Shown one piece after another: positions 56,066-64,000 of a stretch of 64,000 nucleotides of DNA. Every line of letters starts with the position of its first letter. Within the stretch, counting starts at the first letter, position 1. The stretch is taken from assembly GCA_037043015.1 (NCBI GenBank), contig CM073329.1, positions 14,338,648 to 14,402,647 on the forward strand, read 5' to 3'. The notes under the pieces are model-generated. The model made no database searches. It was given only the letters and a program-made list of their open reading frames with translations, and had not been told where the DNA came from. The position numbers and the translations under genes are program-made. This stretch comes from Bryum argenteum. Its lineage: Eukaryota; Streptophyta; Bryopsida; Bryales; Bryaceae.

Positions 56066-56348
56066 AAGAGGCCAGCGAGATGGTCACTGAGCCTCTAGTG
56101 GGGCGAATAATCACTGCCCAGCAAATAAAAATTGGGGTATATTTGCCCCCCAATTTTTAATGGTTGATGTCACCCATAGCTCCATGAGGCACTCACTAGA
56201 GTAAAACGGGGTCGTAGATTCCATTTCTAAACTCTATAAATTTAAAAAAAAACATAAGAGGGCATCCCAAACGCAAAAACCAAAAAAATGGATTTTCCGG
56301 CCGGGCAGGTAGGGTCGAGGGGCTCCGTGACCACCTCGCTCGCCTGCT
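56066..56348. mobile_element. Second TTAA-flanked TIR element
   Basis: Abuts the preceding element, sharing its TTAA (56062-56065), with TTAA again at 56349-56352. Termini are AAGAGGCCAGCGAGATGGTC and, as the complement of the right end, AGCAGGCGAGCGAGGTGGTC, continuing CAC and GAGCC. The interior resembles the MITE at 10925-11223 (GGGGTATATTTGCCCCCC against GGGAGTAAATTTGCCCCC). Confidence 0.6.
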
Positions 56349-56352
56349 TTAA

Positions 56353-58394
56353 GCTCACCCCAGCCCATACGGCAGGCCGGAGCTTGGAGCCAAGGATGGC
56401 ATGCGGGACCCCACCCCATGCAACAACACTCTAATCCGGCCAATGGAGTTGGAGTCCCCTGAATTTTAGTTCCCCAAAATTCCCAATTTTCTCGTGTCCT
56501 CTCTAACATTTTATTGTCTCTATAACCAATGACAGTGCAACACATGGCACAATTCAATTGGTGAGAAAATTAAATGTGAAGGTTGGAACACGCGGAACTT
56601 TTTGTTATGTTTTGCACATGGCCGCGATGGAGGGTGGCATTGTGTCGACAGTTGGCAGCCGTAAGCGTCAGACTGCGACAACCTTGCTTGCCAATCGGGG
56701 CTAGTCGACTTGGAATGTTGGCCCAACCCTTGAGTAGCTTCGGCATGCCATATGGGTGGTTCCTCCGCCCTGCGTGGCAAGCCTGACTGGGCATGCTCTA
56801 ACTCTATGGAGTTGAATAATACTTCGTCAAATCCTTCACCCCTAGAGATTCTTCAAACCTGAAGCAGGTTTCAAGGGTTACTGCAACAACAAATTCAACC
56901 AACTTTGACTATTCTAATGTCACAAATGAAGAAGAATCAACCGTTTGGCATGTGAGTAGTATGTCAAGTTCATTTGAGATCTTTCATTTGGATCTTCCAA
57001 ATAATGCTTAGTTCGATTTTTTATGGTCGAGAATTAGAAGGTCCTTTTCCGTAATTTAGACAATTTTGCACGTTAAGGATCTTTAGGGACTAAGGATGCT
57101 AGCATGACTACAATATTAGTGTCCTTCACTCTTGAGTTAGTTTTACCAATCAATGTATAAATCAATTGAGAGAAATACAATCATGAACCAAAGTAGCCCA
57201 TGCTAGTACGTGGCGGGGGGTGCGTGTGTTTCTTTTTTAGGCACCCCTGAGACTTTGGCTTACACAATTAGGCTAGCTTTGTAGTTGTATTCTACCTCCT
57301 TTCTTCACTTTAAAGTGGACCAAATTGAATCTTGTATTTATTTTGGTCTTTTATTATTTCTATATCTCTAGTCTAGTTGATTCACCACAAATGTACAAAG
57401 TGATAATTTTGCTTCTTTAAAAGAGTATTACACTATGTATTTGACATAATTGGTTTATTTGACATATTACTAAGATTGATTCACAAGCAAAGTCTTGAAA
57501 AAAATTGACATGAGATAAGTTGTGTTTCTAATTAATAAGAAATAAAAATCACTAAAGATCATTGGCTCCTTTCAAGCCCCAAGTTGGACATGAATTGCGT
57601 AGAACTATGTTCAAGGCTAGAACTATGTTCAAGGCATGAACTTCTTGCCTATATGATACACACACAATTTCACCTTATATCTGCAGCCACCCTTTCTCAT
57701 ATTTCAATAAATCTGTGAACTACATTCAATCTACCAAAGACTTGTTCTTAGTTACTAAATATTGTAGTTCTTTTCAATTTCTTCAATTTAGTTGCATTCT
57801 CATATCTCACAATAAACATTTTTTGTTTTTGCTAATCAAATAATATTTTTAAGATTTTATTCCAATATTATTATAGATACTACACACAAAAAGATAAATA
57901 TATCTAATATCTCAAATGACCATTATCCACATCTATTCAAACCCCATAAAGCTTGTACTAAAATACACTAAAGTTGATTTTGCTAACTATCTTTCAAAAA
58001 CTAATATTCATTGAATCTTTGTACATAGCTCTAAATAGACTGCCCACGTAACCTCAAAAAGCCCATCCACGTGTCACATTTCAGCGATCACTCCTAAAGC
58101 GGCCGCTTAACTAAATGGATGAACGAACAATATTGGATGAAAAATGTAACTCGGCCGGCCACCGACGCCCCCAAACAAACGAGAATGGATGATTAATATA
58201 GGATGAAACCCTGTAGCCAGTCTCCTTCAGTCTTCTTACTCCTCATCAAGCTCGTCCTCTTGTCTCTCACGCACGATCGCGCATGGCAGGAATCGCAACA
58301 ATCACAATCCGCACGTGAATCTTGACCTCGTTGCGCTTTTTGTATCCTTGTTTGGTGCAGAATTGAGCCAATTTGGTTCAGGATCGAGTCTGCA
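56353..58394. other. Non-coding stretch upstream of the carboxypeptidase gene
   Basis: At 56360-56800, GC-rich sequence has related inverted blocks (CCCATACGGCAGGCC against CCCATATGGCATGCC) and may be another decayed TIR element. At 57067-57085, GTTAAGGATCTTTAGGG resembles an end of the TTAA element at 27024. The rest is AT-rich and featureless. The last 200 bases probably contain the carboxypeptidase promoter and leader. Confidence 0.4.
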
Positions 58395-61300
58395 ATGAAG
58401 CTCGCGAGCTTCTTGCTCCTCCTGTCACTCATCTGCAATGTTACCGGGATGAATTCGACTCCGCTGGGCCAGGCGGAGCGCATGATCAAGGCCTTGAACC
58501 TCATTCCGGGCGCTTCCGATGCTTCTTCTGGGGAGTTTTCGGATGTAGGACCGCGATTGCGGGAGCGTCGAATCAAATTGGACATTGAAGGCGATGCTGG
58601 AGTCCCTACTGAGGAGCTTGCACATCATGCTGGATACTTCAAGCTCGCGAGGACTCACGCTTCTGAGTAAGATCCGATTGATCTGCTAGCCATTAATCGA
58701 ATTTCGTGCACGCTCTGTTACAAGATTGAGATTCGTGCACGCTGTTTGTTTTAAGCTTGACCTTGGCGCATTTTGCTATGCTAGGGTTGGACATCACTTG
58801 AAATTTGTTGTGCTGGATTGGTGTATCGTCGCTATCGCAATGGCTGTTCATTCACAATTGTGTAAAATCTAGTGTTTAACTTAGAACTCTAATCACTACG
58901 CTTGTCGTTATTCTTCTGCAATTCTGTCATATCGTTGGACACGGTGAGCTCGATGGCTGGAGCTGCATGTGTTGGATTGCTTAGTTTAGATGATTGCGTT
59001 ACTATTAGCACAGTGTGTTGTTGCCTCTAGTAGGCCTCTCCAATTCCTCCTATAGATGAAACTTGATCGAATTTCGTTCACACTGTTTGTTTTCGTGCCT
59101 TCGCTATGCTAGGGTTGGAAAGCGCCGAGTATAATTGCTGAATTGAAATTTCTGGATTAACATCTTGTCGCCATAGTAATGACTGTTCATTCATAGTTGT
59201 GTAGAACCTAGTTCTCATCATTTTCAAAGCTTTAATAAGTTTGTTGAATTATTTGTTTTGTCGTTATTCTTCTGCATATCTGTTATCATGTTACTGCCAC
59301 ATGGTTGGACACAATAAACATGATAGCTGGGTTGCAAGTGTTGAATTGGTTAGAATATGTTGCTATCAGCACAGTGTGTGTTAATGCTACAACCATGCTT
59401 CTAACTCCTCCTTCGATTAAGTTACCAAATCGTGTGGAGAAGACGCTTCCAGCCTTCTTCGAAGGGCCTCCTAATGATATCAACATTATCTACATTCATC
59501 CTCATTTGTGTGGGATTTCTACTGGCAAAAATATCTCGCACTCAAAGAATTTTGTTTGCAGGAGGTGCTTAACCTGTCAACATGCATAATCTCGGTTCAG
59601 GTCACGAACGCCAGTTTCGCATTGTGTTTGGTAATATGAAAAATATTGTTGAAAATTGTGTATTCATGTCCTATAATCTGATGTTGGCCCTGACACGGTG
59701 TTGAAGGATGTTTTACTTCTTCTTCGAGTCGCGTGGGAACAAGACCGACGACCCTGTAGTGCTGTGGATGACGGGTGGTCCAGGGTGTGCGAGTGAACTT
59801 GCATTATTTTACGAGAACGGCCCTTTCAAGATCACCGAAAATCTCACTTTAGTCTGGAACGACTATGGCTGGGACAAGGTACACTCTCTGGCCTTAAGTT
59901 GCGTATCGTATCATACGGTGGGACAATACTAACAGGGTCGTAATCTTCACAGGTTTCCAACATCATATTCGTGGATCAACCCGTGGGAACGGGCTTCAGT
60001 TACAGCACTGATATTCGTGACATTCGCCACGACGAGAAGGGAGTTGGCGAAGACATGTACGACTTCTTTCAGGTTCAAGACTCTCCCTTTTCTGTACAAA
60101 ACGTACAGGCCATCTTTTATGCAATAAAACTTTTATGTAGTTGACGAGGTGGTCATTGTCTTGTTAGGTTACTTACAGTCTTATGTACGATCGCAGGCAT
60201 TTTTCGCAGCTCACCCAGAGTACAAGAAGAACGACTTTTTTGTCACTGGCGAATCTTATGCAGGACACTACGTTCCTGCGGTTGCCAGTCGGCTCCACAA
60301 GGCGCTCAAGAAGAAAGAGGGAGTACCAATCAATCTGAAGGTGCTTACCAACCACACCATTTTTCTTAGTTTAGAGACCAACTCTTTTGTCCAAAGACTT
60401 ACCGCTTTCTTTGTTTGATCTGCTGCAGGGTCTTGCAATTGGAAACGGTCTCACGCAACCAGATATTCAGTATGAAGCATATGCTGACTACGCTCTTGAT
60501 ATGAACCTCATCAGTGCAGTAGATCATGATAAGCTTAGCAAGCTGTTTCCAGCCTGTGCTGCATCCATCAAACTCTGTGGTGAGGCCTCGTCAGACTCTG
60601 TTCGTTATTGCGGACTATCATTTGTCGGCCACTATTGCTGATTACCTAACAAGAGACTTGCACTTTGAATGTTTTCTGATGTGATATAGGCCCGAAGGGG
60701 ACCATCGGTTGCGTGGCTGCTCTTATAATTTGTCAGAGCATTTTCACCTCTATTATACTACTTGCTGGCAACAACGTCAATGTAAGTCTTTCCGGTTTTC
60801 TCCAAGTTTCCAATATGTACGTGACTGAACGCTTCCTCCCATAGACATATGGGGTAGGAATGAATGCATCGTTGTTAAGTTTAACGAGTAGCTTTGAACA
60901 ATACAAACGTGTCTATACTATATGAAGTAGGTCAGTTTGAAAGCTGATATCTGGTCGCAGTAACTGATAAGACTCAGGAGGTGATTTTCTGCAAGCAATG
61001 ATAGGAATTGGGGTCCATCAATTGAATAATATCATGTCTTACGTCTTTGAAGTGTTTCTCTGAAATGAAATTGATGGCCTTGTGCAGTACTATGACGTTA
61101 GGAAGGAGTGTGAAGGCCCTCTATGCTATGACTTCTCAAGATTGGACTTGTTCTTAAACAATGCAACAATTCGAGAATCCCTAGGAGTTGGAGATCGAAA
61201 ATTTGTAGCATGCAGTCCTTTGGTGCATAGCGCCATGCTGGTTGATTGGATGAAAAACCTTGAGAAGGGGATTCCGGAGCTTCTGGAGGATGGCATTGAC

Positions 61301-62195
61301 CTTCTTGTGTATGCTGGAGAATTCGACCTGATCTGCAATTGGTTGGGTTAGTCCCTGCACTCAAACTTTTCTTGGACGTTTTGTGCACTTAAATTTTTTA
61401 CATACAACTCCTAGAATTGTTTGTAATGACAAATTTGCCTGGCCTTCATCATGGTCATATGTTCATTTGGTCTCTATGCAGAATGAAAGTGAACTTGTAA
61501 AGCCATATAGTTTCTAGATATCAACATGATATACATCGTAGCCAACATCAATGTACAATTAACTCAGAACTATTTCATTTTCGGTCTTTTCTTTTCACAG
61601 TAACATCGATTCTTGCTGGATTGACTCTCGTTTCATACGTTTCGACTGACCTTTCGTAGCTATTTAAATTAAGTGAAAGATTTCTGGTCACATTCATTCG
61701 CTAGATGTCGTCTGAGAGTTTCCTGTTACTTAGCTCTCAGTGGTTTTGCTTTCTTTGTATACAGGAAATTCCAGATGGGTAACAGCAATGGAGTGGTCAG
61801 GCCAGATGGACTATGTCAAGGCCAACTGGAAAGAGTTTGAAGTGGACGGAAAAGAAGCTGGTCTTACAACGGGCTATGGACCCCTGCAATTCCTCAAGGT
61901 ATGGATATCCGCTTTCGTAAACCGTTAAAAGAGAATCACGCCTCCTCATGAGGCTTTTGTTTAACTAGTCCGTCTTCTACACATGCGGTTCATGTGAATC
62001 TGAGCTTTCTGGAATGGTCTTTGTTGACAGGTACATAATGCTGGACATATGGTGCCAATGGATCAACCGAGAAACTCGCTTGAAATGCTGTACCGGTGGA
62101 CTAGGGGGAAATCACTTGGTGATAAGCCCTCCATGGGAAGTATCTTGAGTGAGCTTCCTAGGACACGTGATTTGCTTACCTCTGAATCTGCTTGA
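58395..62195 (+). CDS. Serine carboxypeptidase-like protein, SCPL47-49 type (S10 family)
   Basis: A secreted or vacuolar serine carboxypeptidase that trims C-terminal residues from peptides; the closest known group is Arabidopsis SCPL47-49 and wheat carboxypeptidase III. Nine exons: 58395-58666, 59707-59878, 59953-60072, 60197-60340, 60429-60579, 60690-60781, 61088-61346, 61765-61898 and 62031-62195, in frame, 502 aa. A signal peptide (KLASFLLLLSLICNVTG) opens the protein. The oxyanion region reads TGGPGCASELALF, with Ala where most homologues have Ser. The catalytic triad is Ser208 (GESYAGHYVPA), Asp397 (YAGEFDLICNWLG) and His454 (VHNAGHMVPMDQP). The gene appears intact. Intron 1 (58667-59706) is a tandem duplication of a roughly 350-bp segment. 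Confidence 0.93.
58690..59425. repeat. Two-copy tandem duplication in carboxypeptidase intron 1
   Basis: Two diverged copies of a roughly 350-bp unit (about 58690-59060 and 59061-59425). Paired blocks: GCTATGCTAGGGTTGGA, then GGCTGTTCATTC against GACTGTTCATTC, TCGTTATTCTTCTGCA, GCACAGTGTGT, and CTCCT near the unit end. Confidence 0.85.
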
Positions 62196-62528
62196 GCTTT
62201 AAGTTAGAAGTTCATGTATGGGTGCACCGCCTCAAGGTTCTGCTCTTTGGAAGTGACCAAAGATGGAGGTAGCTTATGATTTGTTAGTGTTTTATATATG
62301 TATTTATGCTGGTGACCTTTTGTTATACACCATTTGTCATCTTTTCGACACTTGCAATTTCCTGTATTTTTATATATTATACTCCACTGTATTTTGCAAC
62401 TTCCTGTATTGTATCTCAAATTTGATGGATTCCTTCATTTGCACCTAACTTTCATGCATCTTAGAAAAATCCTTTCAATCACTTTGGAAGACTATTTAAA
62501 AGAGGCTCCCAGGCTTCTTTGTCTTCTA
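62196..62528. other. Carboxypeptidase 3' UTR and spacer
   Basis: AT-rich sequence between the carboxypeptidase stop codon and the left end of the Tc1-like element. Nothing else is visible. Confidence 0.5.
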
Positions 62529-64000
62529 CAGTGGTCAGCAAAATTGTTCGGACATGAATAACAATCTTTATTTAGTAGTAACACTTGTCAACTTTGGTGG
62601 GTAGGTGCTGATTTTTTCAGCTAATTATAACTCAAGAGGCATTTGTAAATTAGAAAGAGTACCAAAATTGACATTGAGCCACTTGCAAGGGCAGCAGTTC
62701 ATGATGTATCAATCATGGGTGTCCAATTCATTATGCATACAAGTTGTGCATCTAAAAAATCTTAACAATGAACATGTATTTATGGAGACCTCTTGCATTT
62801 CAAAATTCATTGTGATTGAGTAAGATTGCCTTTGATTAGCTATGGCTCCTAGAAGGTCTCTTGCTGAACGTGAGTTAGTTCTCCAGATGCATGAGAGAGG
62901 GACTACGTACTCTGAAATTTCAGTGGTTTTAGGCATCCTTCGAAGCACTTGCCATGCTATTGTACAGAGGTTTACAATGAAAGGTCATTCGAGAGATGCT
63001 CTTTCACAAGGGAGACCTCGAATTCTTGATGAACGTGGTGATCGTATGGTTGTAAGGTTGTTGAATGCACCAACTAATCGTACAACTGCAGCAGTGGGTA
63101 GAGAAATGCGATCTCAAGGATTGAATTTGAGTGATGATACAATTAGAAGATGTCTTCAGAGGCAAGGATTGAGAGCACGAGTGAAAACTAAGAAGCCATT
63201 CTTGTCAAAAAAACACAAAGCACATCGATATGCATAGGCAAAGAAGTGTAGGCATGCAAGTTGGATGGATTGGAGTTATGTGGTTTTTTCAGATGAGTCA
63301 AAATTCAATTTATTTGGCTCAGATGGGAGGCAGTATTGTTGGAGGAAGAGAAGAGAGCATCTTTTAGATCAGCATGTGCAACCTACTATCAAATTTGGAG
63401 GTGGAAATATTATGGTTTGGGAATGTATGACTTGGGAGGGAGTTGGCAACCTTCGTCTTATAGAAGGGAATATGGATAAGTTTCTGTATTGTGAAATTTT
63501 GGAGATGAAATTCATGAATACTATATACATGCATGATTTAGGAGAGGAGAATGTTATTTTCAGCACGACAACGATCCCAAACATACTTCTAAGTATGTTA
63601 CAGATTAGTTGTTAGCACAAAAGTTTCAACTAATTTGGCATCCGCCTCAATCTCCTGACTTGAATCCTATAGAACACCTTTGGAATGAAGTAAATCGTCG
63701 TATGAGAATGTCGGAGAAGAAACCAACTAACAAGAAGGATTTGCGGGAAAAATTGCAAGAAATTTGGTATAGCATTGAGGTCGATACCGTGAGGAAATTG
63801 ATCATGTCTATGCCTGAGAGAGCTGCAGATGTTTATCAAGCAAAAGGTGGCTATACACGATGGTAGTCATTATGACTGTACATTCAAGTTTTTATGTAAT
63901 CATTATGATTCTACATTCTAGTTTTTAGCTTGATTTTGTAGCTCATGGCTTTGTTTTCAATGTAATAGATAACCACTTCACTTTCTGCATAAAGAATTGG
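62529..64000 (+). mobile_element. Tc1-like transposon, right end outside the window
   Basis: The left end CAGTGGTCAGCAAAATTGTT follows a TA at 62527-62528 and resembles the CAGTGCTGGCCAAAA-type ends of Tc1 elements. The transposase frame occupies 62842-63866. The matching right terminus is not reached before position 64000. Confidence 0.8.
62842..63866 (+). pseudogene. Tc1-like DD34E transposase, degenerate
   Basis: A full-length Tc1-family transposase (about 342 codons) with an N-terminal helix-turn-helix domain (SLAERELVLQMHERGTTYSE, then GRPRILDERGDRMVVRLL) and an RNase-H-like catalytic domain. The acidic triad is visible: Asp in VVFSDESKFNLFGSDG, Asp in QHDNDPKHT and Glu in SPDLNPIEHLWNEVNRRM, with 34 residues between the last two. 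Three lesions break it: an in-frame TAG at 63235, a one-base loss in the T-run near 63555-63560, and another TAG at about 63606, where a Trp or similar is expected. The rest is well kept, so inactivation looks recent. The signature is Tc1 DD34E, not the DD39D of ordinary plant mariners. Confidence 0.9.

Overview
The window is nuclear DNA from a land plant. The protein set shows this: a thylakoid D1-processing protease (CtpA), a phytol/farnesol-kinase-type enzyme, a caffeate-type O-methyltransferase, a remorin, an SRC2-like C2 protein, an SCPL48-type carboxypeptidase, and the plant peroxisome anchor APEM9. All but the kinase are split by short GT-AG introns. The species is not identifiable from sequence alone. 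The transposon mix (Crypton, Tc1-like DD34E, TTAA-flanked elements) makes me lean towards a non-flowering lineage, but that is a weak inference.

Layout. 0.6-2.1 kb (-): O-methyltransferase, 4 exons, 354 aa. 4.1-8.4 kb (-): CtpA, 13 exons, 518 aa. 8.9-12.1 kb: a large inverted duplication filling the space between divergent CtpA and APEM9, with a CACTA MITE in its loop and another MITE inside one arm. 12.1-14.4 kb (+): APEM9, 6 exons, 391 aa. 15-16.3 kb: a TA-flanked MITE and a SINE. 16.9-17.9 kb (+): intronless phytol/farnesol kinase homologue, 327 aa. 18.4-19.7 kb (-): mitochondrial LYR protein MZM1, whose second exon is only 56 nt. 20.1-20.9 kb: a fold-back element and a decayed Helitron helicase. 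21-36 kb: gene-poor DNA with several TIR elements, two SINEs and a nested MITE with a visible empty site. 36.8-39.8 kb (+): remorin. 42-45 kb (+): WRAP73, 7 exons, 474 aa. 45.6-47.6 kb (-): SRC2-like C2 protein, its intron holding a SINE and a fold-back element. 48.5-53.5 kb: a 93-bp hairpin followed by a Crypton-type tyrosine-recombinase locus. 54.4-56.4 kb: SINE fragment and long inverted TTAA-flanked elements. 58.4-62.2 kb (+): serine carboxypeptidase-like protein, 9 exons, 502 aa. 62.5 kb to the end: a degenerate Tc1-like DD34E transposon running off the window.

The host genes are unrelated in pathway and show no cluster logic. Exon models for the O-methyltransferase, CtpA, APEM9, MZM1, WRAP73, SRC2 and carboxypeptidase genes were assembled by hand from splice sites and family similarity; each closes in frame and looks intact. 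The remorin model is in frame but its start and one acceptor are uncertain. The more unusual content is in the mobile DNA and in the way several introns have grown by tandem duplication.
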